A stretch of DNA of 64,000 nt from Pseudonocardia nematodicida (GCF_040105385.1 NZ_JBEDNQ010000015.1:1-64000), one strand, 5' to 3'. Positions 23,685 to 32,980 are shown, counted from the first letter of the stretch. The notes: generated from the sequence alone by a model not told the origin. Translations and numbers: made by a program.

Positions 23685-24587
23685 GTGACGCTCTCCCGCC
23701 GCTCCCTGCTCCTCGGTTCCGCCGGCGTCGGCGCCGTCCTGCTCGGCTGTTCCGCCCCCGCATCGCCGGAGGCGGGACCCGCCGCGCCGGACGTCCCCAC
23801 GACCGGGCCGATCCCGGCGATGGCCGACCTCGAGCGGGACTTCGCGCGCCGGATCGGTGTGGTCGCGCTGGACACCGGTTCCGGGGCCGCCGTCGGGCAC
23901 CGGCCCGACGACCGGTTCCTGATGGCCTCGGTGATGAAGGCGCTGATGGCCGGGTTCGTGCTGCACCGCTCCGTGGGCGACGCCGGACTGCTCGACCGGC
24001 GGGTCGCCTACGGCCCGGCCGACCTGCTGTCCTACGCCCCCGTGACGACCCCTCGGGTGGCCGAGGGCATGACGGTCGCCGAGCTCTGCCACGCGGCCGT
24101 GACGGTCTCCGACAACACCGCGCACAACCTGCTGCTGCGCGAGGCCGGCGGCCCGGCCGAGCTGACGGCGTGGCTGCGGGAGCTCGGCGACGAGGTGACC
24201 CGGGCCGACCGGATCGAACCCGGGATGAACGACGTCGACGGCGACCTCGACACCAGCACGCCGGCCGCGCTGGCGGCCACGCTGCGCGCGCTGGTCACCG
24301 GCGACGCGCTGCCGCCGGCCGAGCGGGGCGTCCTGGACGGCTGGCTGCGCGCCAACACGACCGGCGACCGGCAGATCCGGGCCGGCGCGCCGTCGGGCTG
24401 GGAGGTCGGGGAGAAGACCGGGTCCGGCTCCGCGGGCGAGCGCAACGACGCCGGCGTGCTGTACCCGGCGGACGGAGCGCCGGTGGCGCTGGCGGTGTTC
24501 ACCGTCCCGACCGGGGATCCGGACGACGACCGCGGCGAGGACGCCATCGCGGCCGCGACCCGCGCGGCGCTGGGGGAGCTCAGATGA
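23685..24587 (+). CDS. Class A beta-lactamase-like serine hydrolase, lipoprotein
   Basis: 300 residues. The signal SRRSLLLGSAGVGAVLLGC has a twin Arg and a lipobox (Cys22), so the enzyme is probably Tat-exported and lipid-anchored. All class A motifs are present: S82-x-x-K (SVMK), S142-D-N, E178 with the downstream Asn, and K244-T-G. It should hydrolyse beta-lactams, or be a related D,D-peptidase. It is intrinsic-looking, with no mobile element nearby. The 3' end overlaps the convergent SGNH gene by 8 bp. Confidence 0.88.
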   Translation: MTLSRRSLLLGSAGVGAVLLGCSAPASPEAGPAAPDVPTTGPIPAMADLERDFARRIGVVALDTGSGAAVGHRPDDRFLMASVMKALMAGFVLHRSVGDAGLLDRRVAYGPADLLSYAPVTTPRVAEGMTVAELCHAAVTVSDNTAHNLLLREAGGPAELTAWLRELGDEVTRADRIEPGMNDVDGDLDTSTPAALAATLRALVTGDALPPAERGVLDGWLRANTTGDRQIRAGAPSGWEVGEKTGSGSAGERNDAGVLYPADGAPVALAVFTVPTGDPDDDRGEDAIAAATRAALGELR

Positions 24588-25386
24588 GAGCCAGCACCGC
24601 GCGGAGGATCGCGACCTGACCGACCGGGCTCGGATGCAGGCCGTCGTCCTCCCAGAAGTCCGGGCCGACCGGCATCCCGGCCAGGTCGATCGCCTCCGGG
24701 TCGACCTCGCGCACGGTCGCCAGCAGCTCCGGCAGGTCCGCGGCGTCCCACCACTCGCCGGTCAGCTCGCGGGTGAGCCCGACCCGTCCGGGGTCGATCG
24801 GCGGCGGCACGATGAACCGGACCTTCGCACCCGTCTCGGTCTCCAGCAGCAGCCGCAGCGCCCGCAGGTTCCGCCCGGTCTCGGCCGCCGAGACCATCCG
24901 GACCCCGGTCGTCGCGCCCTCCCGGCGGATGTCGTTGGTCCCGATCATGACCAGCACCTGGGTCGGGACCCGGGAGACGAGCACCGGCCCGAGGGCGAGG
25001 GCCTCGCTGCTGGTCCGGCCGCTGAGCGCGAGCACCTCGACCGACGCCTCCGGCTCCACCCGCGGCACCAGCTCGGCCAGCAGCCGTGCCCAGCTCAGCC
25101 GGTCCGCCGAGATCGAGTCACCCACGACGACCAGCCGCTCGCCGGGCCGCGGTCCCAGCCGGGAGAGCCCCGCGGCGACCGGGCGCTCGGAGACCAGTGC
25201 CCCCGCGGCGGCCCGGACCCGGCCGGCCAGCTCCGCGCGGGCCTCCCGCGCCGCGGACGGCTCCAGCCCGGCGGTCACCACGAGCAGCCGGTCGATCTCC
25301 GCCTCGCGGACACCGAACGCCGCGAACGCCGGCCAGGCGGTCAAGTCGGCGTACCGGATCAGCCGGGTCATCAGATCGTTGTCCAC
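24580..25386 (-). CDS. SGNH/GDSL-family esterase
   Basis: 268 residues. The catalytic domain begins near residue 85 with VVGDSIS (nucleophile Ser), followed by GTND (oxyanion Asn) and DGLHPS (catalytic Asp-His). About 80 residues of N-terminal helical sequence precede it, as in a group of actinobacterial GDSL lipases. No signal peptide is evident, so it is likely cytoplasmic. Substrate unknown; esters of acyl chains or sugars are typical. Confidence 0.88.
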   Translation of the reverse strand: MDNDLMTRLIRYADLTAWPAFAAFGVREAEIDRLLVVTAGLEPSAAREARAELAGRVRAAAGALVSERPVAAGLSRLGPRPGERLVVVGDSISADRLSWARLLAELVPRVEPEASVEVLALSGRTSSEALALGPVLVSRVPTQVLVMIGTNDIRREGATTGVRMVSAAETGRNLRALRLLLETETGAKVRFIVPPPIDPGRVGLTRELTGEWWDAADLPELLATVREVDPEAIDLAGMPVGPDFWEDDGLHPSPVGQVAILRAVLALI

Positions 25387-25617
25387 GCCTCATCCTCCAC
25401 ACCGGACTCCTCCCCCGCAGCCTGCCCGGCGGCCCACGTCCCGGCGACCGCGGGGTCACCCGAACAGCGGCATCTTCGCGTGACCCACGCCACACCAGAT
25501 CGCGGTTTCGGGCGGGATCCCCGCAGCTACCGGCCGGGATTCAGGTCGACCGCACCGCCGGTCAGGCGAGCCTGTGTTGGCTGGCAACCGCAGGCCGCCC
25601 CCGACACGCTGTGCCGC

Positions 25618-25908
25618 ATGACCACGGCCCAGGACTTGCCCCAGGTTCAGCAGTGCTCCGCGACGAGCTGCTCCTACAACGAGGACTCCGGCTGCCACGC
25701 CGGTGCGATCACGATCTCCGGGGACCACGCCCACTGCGGCACCTTCGTGGAGATCTCGTTCCGCGGCGGGACGGACCGCGGGGGTCTCGTCGGCGCCTGT
25801 CACCGCGCGGACTGTCGCTACAACGAGAAGCTGGAGTGCACCGCGTCGTCGGTGAACATCGGCCAGGGCGCCGACGCCGCGGACTGCCTGACCTACGAAG
25901 CCAGGTAG
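25618..25908 (+). CDS. Small protein with two DUF1540 domains
   Basis: 96 residues carrying a Cys-rich module twice. Cysteines at 13, 18, 26, 40 and at 61, 66, 74, 90 have the same order (spacings 5, 8, then 14 or 16), with CSATSCSYN and CHRADCRYN as matching openings. DUF1540 is thought to bind metal through these cysteines; its function is not known. The gene stands alone with a 231-bp upstream region and overlaps the convergent ABC-like gene by 16 bp. Confidence 0.85.
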   Translation: MTTAQDLPQVQQCSATSCSYNEDSGCHAGAITISGDHAHCGTFVEISFRGGTDRGGLVGACHRADCRYNEKLECTASSVNIGQGADAADCLTYEAR

Positions 25909-26318
25909 GCCGGCTCCGAGACACCCTCGGGGTGGATGCCGCCCCGCTCGTCGACGCGCAGCGCGCCGTCCGCGATGGCGAGCGCCGCGACCGGGTCGAC
26001 GTCGTCCACCAGGACGGCGACCCCGCTCGCGGCCACCTCGCGCAACGCTCCCAGCACGCAGCGCCGGCCGCTCGCGTCGAGCCCGTCGGTCAGGCGGTCG
26101 GCCAGCACCATCCCGGTCGGCTCCGACCGCGCCGTCGCGACTGTGCGCATCCGGTCGGCGAGCCCGTCGGCGACCCGCGCCCCGAGCCGCCGCACGACGG
26201 CGCCGCGACCGTCCGATCCGCGGCCCGTGGCGTCGTCGAGCCGGTTCATCAACCGGCGGCGTTCCACGGACGGGCCCAGCAGCACCGTGATGCTGCCGGC
26301 CGGCAGACGCAGCGACAT
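25893..26318 (-). CDS. Degenerate ABC ATPase domain lacking Walker A
   Basis: 141 residues. The start SLRLPAGSITVLLGPS looks like the strand before an ABC P-loop, but GxxGxGK[ST] is replaced by PSVERRRLMNRL with no Gly-Lys-Ser. The second half (MVLADRLTDGLDASGRRCVLGALREVAASGVAVLVDD) resembles Walker B, D-loop and switch regions, with Leu-Ala-Asp instead of L-D-E and no His switch. The signature LSGGQ is absent. It appears to be a shortened, non-hydrolytic remnant kept as an intact frame; a role cannot be assigned. Confidence 0.55.
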   Translation of the reverse strand: MSLRLPAGSITVLLGPSVERRRLMNRLDDATGRGSDGRGAVVRRLGARVADGLADRMRTVATARSEPTGMVLADRLTDGLDASGRRCVLGALREVAASGVAVLVDDVDPVAALAIADGALRVDERGGIHPEGVSEPAYLAS

Positions 26319-26422
26319 CAGCCCTCCCTCACCAGAACTCAGGTCAGGCTAACCGTTCATCACGACGAGGTGAAGACGGCGGAGCTGTGAAGGCGATCGC
26401 GCCGTGCCGGCGGTCGCGCCCG

Positions 26423-27781
26423 TCAGACGCCGATCCGGCGGCCCGGGTCGCCGTCCGGAGCCGGGTCCGTGCGCGGCCCGGGGAGCGCCAGATCGGCCTC
26501 GACGCCCGCTGCGGCCGCACGCCCGGCGGCCGCGGCACGCCGGATGTGTGCCGGGACCGTGCTGGACCGCTCGGGGAGCAGGATCGGCGGCACCGCTCCG
26601 CCGTCGCGGCGCACCTCGACGCTGCGGCGCAGGTAAGCGAGGCCACCGCGCATCAGGCGGGTCCCGCGCTGCAGCGCGCCGGCCTCGGGCATGGCGTCGC
26701 CCGCCCCGGCCTCGCGCTCGGAGATGTGCCGCAGCCGTGCGACCGCCGCGGGCAGCCGGCGCAGCGCCGCGCTCCGGCCCTGCCGTGACATCGCGACCTT
26801 GGCGAGGAAGCTGCCGAGCCCGACCGCGTAGCCCTCGAGCTGCGCGTTCAACGCGTCCTGGTCGGGACGGTGGTGGTGCCACAGGTAGGCACCCGGGGCG
26901 TAGCCCAGCACGTACCCGCCGAGGATCATCCGGACGAGGAACTCGCAGTCCTCACCGCCGTGCGTGGGGGTGCCCGGGCCCATCGCCTCGTCGAAGCCGC
27001 CGGCGGCGCGGGCGGCGGCGGCGCGCACGGCCAGGTTCGCGCCGATGCCGAACAGGCCGGGCGCGAACGGGAAGATCGGCGAGTCCTCGGGCGGGTTGTC
27101 GAGGGTGAACCGGCGCGGGGCGAAGCCCTTGTTCCAGGCCAGCGCGACGTCCGCGGCGCGCTCCTCGGGGCTACCCAGGCGGGCGGCCAGGACCGGGCCG
27201 GAGACGCAGGCCAGCTCGGGGTCGGCGGCGAAGGCGCCGGCGAGGCGGGAGGCCCAGGCGGGGTCGACCTCGGTGTCGTCGTCGGTGAACGCCACGATCT
27301 CGGTCCGGGCCTCGGCCAGCCCGCGGTTGCGCCCGATGGACGCGCCGCGCCGGGACTCCCGGACGTAGCGGACCCGGGGCGAGTCCGCGGCGGCGACCGC
27401 GCGCTCGGTGCGCTCGTCGTCCGGGTCGTTGTCCACGACGATGACCGACAGCGCGGGGTGGTCGGAGGCGAGCACGGCGCGCAGGCAGCGGGCCAGCGAC
27501 TCGGGACGGTTCCGCGTCGCGATCACGACGGTGACCGGGTCGGCGGCGACGGGGGCCTGCCGCACTGCGCCGACCGGCCCGAGCGAGGTGGCGGCGGCCC
27601 GCAGCTCCGCGGCGGAGGCGCGGCCGTCCCGCAGCGGGACGGTGACCTGCCCCTGCGGGGTGCCGTCGACGGTGACCAGGAGGCGGGCCGCACCGAACCG
27701 GGGGTCGACCGCGAGGTCGCGTACCGGGGCGAGCCGGTCGTGCTCGCCCACCCAGGTCGGTCCGTCGGGGTTCGTCGCCAT
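26423..27781 (-). CDS. Family 2 glycosyltransferase
   Basis: 452 residues. A GT-A domain starts near residue 80 (VTVVIATRNRPESLARCLRAVLASDHP) with the metal-binding FTDDDTEVD, and GGFDEAMGPGTPTHGGEDCEFLVRM gives the acceptor ED motif. The first ~75 residues and last ~120 helical residues are extra. It likely transfers a sugar to a membrane lipid or glycan at the cytoplasmic face. No ribosome-binding site is clear; ATG 27781 or ATG 27790 could start it. Confidence 0.85.
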   Translation of the reverse strand: MATNPDGPTWVGEHDRLAPVRDLAVDPRFGAARLLVTVDGTPQGQVTVPLRDGRASAAELRAAATSLGPVGAVRQAPVAADPVTVVIATRNRPESLARCLRAVLASDHPALSVIVVDNDPDDERTERAVAAADSPRVRYVRESRRGASIGRNRGLAEARTEIVAFTDDDTEVDPAWASRLAGAFAADPELACVSGPVLAARLGSPEERAADVALAWNKGFAPRRFTLDNPPEDSPIFPFAPGLFGIGANLAVRAAAARAAGGFDEAMGPGTPTHGGEDCEFLVRMILGGYVLGYAPGAYLWHHHRPDQDALNAQLEGYAVGLGSFLAKVAMSRQGRSAALRRLPAAVARLRHISEREAGAGDAMPEAGALQRGTRLMRGGLAYLRRSVEVRRDGGAVPPILLPERSSTVPAHIRRAAAAGRAAAAGVEADLALPGPRTDPAPDGDPGRRIGV

Positions 27782-27943
27782 GAAACCCATGATGCGGCTT
27801 GATCGCTGTGATGACACTGAGATGGCTGTGACGTTGCCGAGACCGGCATCGGGGCCACTCGATCCCCGGGGAATGAACCACGGCGCTCGCCGGTTGCGAG
27901 GGGTGTAGATGACACGTCAACGAGATGGTGGGAGGTCGGAACG

Positions 27944-28300
27944 ATGACCACGTACACGCCGCCCTGGAGCACCGGCGACGCGGCGGAGCCGGCCGAGCGC
28001 TGGGAGCGCGCGTCCTACCTGTTCGACCTGGGTGACCACCTGGCGGCCGCGCGGGTGCTGGAGGAGCTGCGGGACGACCGGCCCGAGGCCGGAGCGGTCC
28101 GGCTGCTGCTGGCCCGGGCCTACTACCACTCGGCCCGGCTGGGCCCGGCCGAGTCGGAGTTGCGCAGCCTGCTCGAGCTCACCCCGTCCGACGGCTACGC
28201 GCACCTGCTGCTGGGACGCACCCTGCAGCGGCGGTCGCAGCACGCCGAGGCGGAGCCGCACCTGCGGCTCGCCCGCGCGATGGGCGTCGAGACGTCCTGA
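27944..28300 (+). CDS. Small tetratricopeptide-repeat protein
   Basis: 118 residues with about two and a half TPR-like helical hairpins (ERASYLFDLGDHLAAARVLEEL, RLLLARAYYHSARLGPAESELRSLL, YAHLLLGRTLQRRSQHAEAEPHLRLA). GGGAGG precedes the ATG. It probably mediates protein-protein contacts; no partner is evident. It is divergent from the glycosyltransferase and ends 10 bp before a perfect palindromic terminator. Confidence 0.85.
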   Translation: MTTYTPPWSTGDAAEPAERWERASYLFDLGDHLAAARVLEELRDDRPEAGAVRLLLARAYYHSARLGPAESELRSLLELTPSDGYAHLLLGRTLQRRSQHAEAEPHLRLARAMGVETS

Positions 28301-28310
28301 GCCCGCCGGA

Positions 28311-28346
28311 GCGGTCCGGTCACGACCCGGGTCGTGACCGGACCGC
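28311..28346. terminator. Perfect 36-bp palindrome, terminator
   Basis: The left half GCGGTCCGGTCACGACCC is the exact reverse complement of the right half (28329-28346). As RNA it forms a long stem with a minimal loop. It lies just after the TPR gene and overlaps the 3' end of the small gene on the other strand. Confidence 0.8.
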
Positions 28347-28523
28347 CAGCGCGCGATGCCGGCCGCCGGCGGCTCGGCCGACCGGCTCCTCGCCGGTGAA
28401 CAGCACGTGCTTCCGCGGCGGATCCGTGGTGATCAGGCCGATCGCGGGGACGGTGACCTGCGCCGCGACCACGGCGGCGAGCAGCCAGGTCGCGGCGCGT
28501 CGGCCCGGGACGACGATGTCCAT
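28320..28523 (-). CDS. Possible small membrane protein
   Basis: 67 codons. A single hydrophobic helix (AATWLLAAVVAAQVTVPAIGLI) is followed by a Pro/Lys-rich stretch with PPRKHVLFTGEEP, loosely like actinobacterial small proteins with a PP-x-R-F-G-x-x-M-x-S-G pattern. The last residues are read from the terminator palindrome, so the frame may be fortuitous or a gene with a degraded end. No strong ribosome-binding site is seen. Confidence 0.35.
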   Translation of the reverse strand: MDIVVPGRRAATWLLAAVVAAQVTVPAIGLITTDPPRKHVLFTGEEPVGRAAGGRHRALAVRSRPGS

Positions 28524-28567
28524 ATCTTGATCTCGCGCCCGGGCCGCTCGGCGCTACACCCTCGCAA

Positions 28568-30196
28568 TCAGTCGTCGTCCAGGTCGTAGATCCGGACCCA
28601 GTCGATCTCGTAGGTGGCGGGCTGCATGTTCCCGCCGTGGAAGTTGTCCAGCTGGATCGTCAGGTGCCCGCTGGGCATGTCCTGGATGTTCTGCCGGGTG
28701 CTCGAGGAACCACCGGAGAAGCTGAACCACTCCTCACCGTCGATGAAGCCCTTCACGTGGTCCGGGGTCCACTCGAAGCCGATGTTGTGCCACTCGGTCA
28801 GCGGTTCCCCGCAGTCGGACTCACGGACGTGCTCCTGCTGCACCCGCCCCCGGTCGTGCGGGTAGTGGATGAACGCCTGGACGCAGTCGTCGCCGGGCCG
28901 CATGTTCTCCAGGAAGTCGTACTCACCGTCCTCGGGCCAGCGGTTCGACTCCGGCCAGATGATCAGCAGCGGGTGATAGGGGCGGCCGTTCTCCGGACCG
29001 TCGGCCTGTGAGCGGACGCGGGCCTCCCAGCGGCCGTACTGCTGGTTGAACCGGGACGCGACCCACGCCGAGTCGCCGTTCTCCAGGCCCGTCTGGACGA
29101 GCTTCTCACCGTCCACCGTGGACCGGCTCGCGCAGCGGCCGCCGTTGCCGGCGTGCCCCTCCCAGCACTCGCCGGCCGTGCTCCAGCGCTCGGGATCCGG
29201 CGGACCGACGTAGTCGAACTCGTCCGACGCCGGCAACGGGGTGCCCCAGGAGTGCCGCTCCGCGGCGGTGTCGGCGTCCGGGGCCGGCACGTCCTGGGGG
29301 TCGGGTCCGGCGGAGGGCTCGTCGGCCGGGTCCGTATCCGCTGGGTCCGTGTCGGCCGGATCCTGGGCGGGACTCCCTGCGGGGTCGTCGGTGCCGGGGC
29401 CGGCGTCCGGGTCCTCGCCCGCGGCGGGACCGTCCGCCGGTCCGAAGGGGTCGGAGCCGGGCTCGTCGGCCGGGTCGGCCGCGGGCTCCGCCGAATCAGC
29501 CGAATCAGCCGGATCGGCCGGATCAGCCGGATCGACCGGATCGGCGGGGCCGACCGGGTCGGCGGGGTCCACCGGGTCGGTTTTCTCCGCGGGGTCGGCC
29601 GGATCCGCAGCGTCGGCCGGATCCGGCGTGTCGGCCGGATCCCCGGGGGTGACCGGGTCAGCCGGGTCCGCCGGAACGGCGTCCGGGTCGGCCGCGGGCT
29701 CACCGGGACCGGTCCGGTCCTCCGGATCGGCCGGATCGGCCGGATCCGTCCCGCCCGACCGCTCGCCCGGGTCCGCCGGGTCGACCGCACCGACCGGGCC
29801 GTCGGAACCCGGCTGCCCGGTCGAGGACCGGGCTCCGTCGCCCGGGGCCGGGCCGGACCCGTCCCGCTCCACGACCGGCCCGCCCGGTCCCCCGGCGGCG
29901 AACGACGACTCCCGCACCGCGGCCGGCGGCGGCATGCTCCCGGTCGCGCTCGAACCGCTCTCCGTCGAGGCCGACCCGTTGGTGGACGGATCGACCTCCG
30001 CGTCCGTCGCCGTGGACACGGCGCGTGCCGTGCCCGCCGTCGCCGGCTCCGGACCGGCGGTCACCGCGGGTGCGCCCGCCGCGTCGTGGGTCGCCCCGCC
30101 GGTGACGGCGAGCCCGTTCCCGGTGAAGGCGAGAACACTCGCCGTCACCACCGCCGTCGCGCCCATCACCGTGCGTCGTGCCAGTCCGCGTCTCAT
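28568..30196 (-). CDS. Secreted GH16 glycoside hydrolase with long Asp-Pro-Ala linker
   Basis: 542 residues. The N-terminus MRRGLARRTVMGATAVVTASVLAF is a signal peptide. Residues ~140-310 are a low-complexity linker dominated by DPAD, DPVDPAD and PADPAD units, very acidic and rigid. The GH16 domain fills residues ~325-540: DEFDYVGPPDPERW opening, the catalytic E-x-D-x-x-E as EYDFLE near 421-426, and the terminal EIDWVRIYD. GH16 retaining endoglucanases cleave beta-glucans or galactans; the exact substrate is open. The linker probably spaces the catalytic domain from the cell wall. Confidence 0.9.
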   Translation of the reverse strand: MRRGLARRTVMGATAVVTASVLAFTGNGLAVTGGATHDAAGAPAVTAGPEPATAGTARAVSTATDAEVDPSTNGSASTESGSSATGSMPPPAAVRESSFAAGGPGGPVVERDGSGPAPGDGARSSTGQPGSDGPVGAVDPADPGERSGGTDPADPADPEDRTGPGEPAADPDAVPADPADPVTPGDPADTPDPADAADPADPAEKTDPVDPADPVGPADPVDPADPADPADSADSAEPAADPADEPGSDPFGPADGPAAGEDPDAGPGTDDPAGSPAQDPADTDPADTDPADEPSAGPDPQDVPAPDADTAAERHSWGTPLPASDEFDYVGPPDPERWSTAGECWEGHAGNGGRCASRSTVDGEKLVQTGLENGDSAWVASRFNQQYGRWEARVRSQADGPENGRPYHPLLIIWPESNRWPEDGEYDFLENMRPGDDCVQAFIHYPHDRGRVQQEHVRESDCGEPLTEWHNIGFEWTPDHVKGFIDGEEWFSFSGGSSSTRQNIQDMPSGHLTIQLDNFHGGNMQPATYEIDWVRIYDLDDD

Positions 30197-30442
30197 CGAC
30201 TCGTTCCCGCCCCGTCCGTGTCCGGCTTGTCCGATATTGCGGACGCTAGGTGCCGGTTCGGTCACCCGACCACGGAAGCCACCCGACGGTGGGGTGACCA
30301 CACCCGGACAGGCGTCACCCGTTGCGTGGGGCCACGTCACCGCACCTCGTGCGCGGTGTGCACGGCGGGACGGCGGAGACACCGGTGGCGGCGGTGACGG
30401 TGGTGAGCCCCGTGGGGCCGCCCGACCGGGTGCCTGCGGCGC

Positions 30443-31687
30443 TCAGCGCGGGGCGGTGGCCCGGCCGGGCAGGGTCTCCGGCGCGCGGAGCCACACCAGG
30501 GCTGCCACCAGCATCAACGCCCCGGTGACGGCGAAGGCCGGGCCGTAGCCGAGGCCCTCGGCGATCATCCCGGCGAGGACCGGCCCGATGATCGCGCCGA
30601 GGTCGGCGGACATCTGGAACCCGGCCAGCACCGACCCGCCGCGACCGCGCGCGCCGATCACGTCGGCGACCGCGGCGTTGAGCGGCGGGTTCATCAGTCC
30701 GCCGCCGAGTCCGGCGACCAGCGAGAGCAGCAGGAACAGCCACGGGTCGGACGCGTACCCGAGCACCGCCGTCGAGAGTCCGGCCACCACGAGCCCGACG
30801 ATCAGCGGCGGGCGCCGCCCCGAACGGTCCGCGATCCGGCCGCCCAGAACCAGCGTCGCAGCGTTGCCGGCGGCGAACACCGACAGCGCGATCCCGCCGA
30901 ATGCGTCCTCCCGTCCCAGCGCCTCCACCACGACCAGCGGCACGAGCGCGATCCGCACCCCGAAGACCGTCCAGCCGTTGGCGAAGTTCCCGATCAGCGA
31001 CGCGCGGTAGGCGGGGTGCCGCAGGGCGTCGCGGAACCGGGTCCGCGGGGCCGGGCCGTCGTCGGGGGCGTCGCCCTCGGGCCGGCGCAGCATCCGCCCG
31101 CCGATCACCAGGACCAGCACGAGCAGCCCGGCGTAGGTCAGGAACGGCGCCCGGACGTCGATCGTCACGAGCACCCCGCCGAGCAGCGGTCCCGCGACGT
31201 TGCCCAGCAGGAACCCGGTCGCCCACACGCTCGTCGCCCGCCCCCGCAGGTGCGGCGGGGCCAGCCGGACCAGCAGCGACATCGCCGAGACGGTGAACAT
31301 CGTCGAGCCGATCCCGGCCACCAGCCGCAACGCGATCAGCTGCCAGTACGCCGTCGCGAACGCCAGGCCCGCGGTGGTCACCGCGACCACGGCCAGGCCC
31401 CACACGAACACGGGCAGCTCGCCGAAGCGGCCCACCACCGACCCCGAGATCGGCGCGAACACCAGCCGGGAGAAGGCGAAGACGCTGATCACCGCGGATG
31501 CCGCGGTGATGCCGACGTCGAAGGAGCGGACGAACGCCGGCAGCACCGGCGCGACGATCCCGAACCCGATGGCGATCGCGAACGCCGACCCGACCAGGAC
31601 GTGGATCTCGCGTGGCAGCGCACCGGCCGCGCGGCGACTGCGACGCTCACCCGACGCGCCGGCGGCCCCCGCGTCGTGCTCGACCAC
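30443..31687 (-). CDS. MFS transporter, 12-helix drug/metabolite exporter type
   Basis: 414 residues, about 12 transmembrane helices. Motif-A-like GSVVGRFGELPVFVWG follows helix 2, and the second-half equivalent GGRIADRSGRRPPLIVG is strong. The opening GFGIVAPVLPAFVRSFDVGITAASAVISVFAFSRL is typical of proton-driven exporters of the TetA/MDR group. GGAGGAGG precedes GTG 31687. It is divergent from the THUMP-like methyltransferase, with a 99-bp gap. Substrate unknown. Confidence 0.9.
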   Translation of the reverse strand: MVEHDAGAAGASGERRSRRAAGALPREIHVLVGSAFAIAIGFGIVAPVLPAFVRSFDVGITAASAVISVFAFSRLVFAPISGSVVGRFGELPVFVWGLAVVAVTTAGLAFATAYWQLIALRLVAGIGSTMFTVSAMSLLVRLAPPHLRGRATSVWATGFLLGNVAGPLLGGVLVTIDVRAPFLTYAGLLVLVLVIGGRMLRRPEGDAPDDGPAPRTRFRDALRHPAYRASLIGNFANGWTVFGVRIALVPLVVVEALGREDAFGGIALSVFAAGNAATLVLGGRIADRSGRRPPLIVGLVVAGLSTAVLGYASDPWLFLLLSLVAGLGGGLMNPPLNAAVADVIGARGRGGSVLAGFQMSADLGAIIGPVLAGMIAEGLGYGPAFAVTGALMLVAALVWLRAPETLPGRATAPR

Positions 31688-31786
31688 CCGTCCTCCTCCG
31701 CTGGGTCCCGGAACCGGGGTGACGGTACGCCCGTACCAGAACCCCCCTGGGCGCCCGGTCGACCCTCGTCCGCCAGGCTGGACGGC

Positions 31787-32980
31787 GTGGACGACACCGG
31801 AGGGCAGCTCGAGCGGCTGGACCGGCTCGCGGGGCCGGAGGGGACCGCGCTGCTCGGCCGGCTCGCCGGTGCGGACCGGTCCGGTGACGCCGCGCTGCGC
31901 CTCGGCACCGCGCTGCGCCGCGAGCACGACGCCGACCTCGTCGCCGACGCGATGGCTCAGGCCGGGCTGCGCGACCGGGCGGCGGCGAAGTTCTCCCGCG
32001 CGTCGTCGATGTGGTTCACCCGGGAAGGGCTGGAGCAGGCGTCGTCGGAGGTGGTGGCCCGGCACCGGGCGGCCCGCTACGCCGGGCTCGGCCGGCTCGC
32101 CGACCTGTGCTGCGGGATCGGCGGCGACCTGCTCGCGCTGGCCGGCGGGCACGAGGTCACCGGGGTCGACCGGGACCCGGTGCACCGCTGGATGGCCGAG
32201 CGCAACGCCGCCGTGTACGACGGGCGGGGCCGCACCGTCGGCGGCGACGTCCGGGACGCCGACCTGTCCGGTGTGGACGGCGTGTTCGTGGACCCGGCCC
32301 GGCGCACCTCGGGCGGCCGGATGCGGACCGGCGACTCGGAGCCTCCGCTCGACTGGTGTCTCGGGCTGACCGGCCGGGTGCCCGCGGTCGGGATCAAGGC
32401 GGCACCGGGCATCGACCGAGACCTGGTGCCGCCCGGCTGGGAGATCGAGTTCCTGGCGCTGGGGCGGGAGATCAAGGAGTCCGCGATCTGGTCACCGGCG
32501 CTCGCGACCGCCCGCGCCCGGGCCACCGTCCTCGACCCGGACGGCACCGCGCACACCCTCGCCGGCGAGCCGGATCCGGCCGACGGCGACACCGGCATCC
32601 CGGTCACCGAGTCCGGGGCCTGGCTGCTCGACCCGAACCCGACCGTCACCCGGGCCGGGCTGGTGTCGGCGCTCGCGGTACGCAGCGGCACCACCCGGAT
32701 CGACCCGCGGATCGCGTTCCTCACCGCCGGCGACCGGCCGGAGCCCTCGCCGTTCGCCCGGACACTGCGGGTGATCGACTCACGGCCGTGGGACCAGAAG
32801 CGGCTGCCGCGGCTGCTGCGCGAACTCGACGTCGGCGCCGTGGACGTGCGGCGCCGCGGCCTCGCCGGCGACGTCGACGCGATCGCCCGGAAGCTGCGCG
32901 GGCGCGGGTCGCGCCGGGCCACGGTCGTCATGACCCGCGCCGACGACCGCCCGTGGGGTCTGGTCTGCGTCGACCCCTGA
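31787..32980 (+). CDS. SAM-dependent methyltransferase with THUMP-like domain
   Basis: 397 residues. The SAM-binding loop is LADLCCGIGGDLLALAG, with VTGVDRDPVHR as the acidic strand and GVFVDPARRTSGG as a PP-like catalytic segment; the C-terminal ~90 residues correspond to a THUMP-like domain. Relatives are widespread in actinobacteria and are presumed RNA methyltransferases, but the target is not established. The GTG start is at the first position where family similarity begins. Confidence 0.85.
   Translation: MDDTGGQLERLDRLAGPEGTALLGRLAGADRSGDAALRLGTALRREHDADLVADAMAQAGLRDRAAAKFSRASSMWFTREGLEQASSEVVARHRAARYAGLGRLADLCCGIGGDLLALAGGHEVTGVDRDPVHRWMAERNAAVYDGRGRTVGGDVRDADLSGVDGVFVDPARRTSGGRMRTGDSEPPLDWCLGLTGRVPAVGIKAAPGIDRDLVPPGWEIEFLALGREIKESAIWSPALATARARATVLDPDGTAHTLAGEPDPADGDTGIPVTESGAWLLDPNPTVTRAGLVSALAVRSGTTRIDPRIAFLTAGDRPEPSPFARTLRVIDSRPWDQKRLPRLLRELDVGAVDVRRRGLAGDVDAIARKLRGRGSRRATVVMTRADDRPWGLVCVDP

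Noticed and set aside
29270..29770. Dense short repeats that resemble a tandem-repeat or CRISPR-like array
   Set aside because: They are in-frame Asp-Pro-Ala codons of the GH16 linker, with no constant repeat length or unique spacers.
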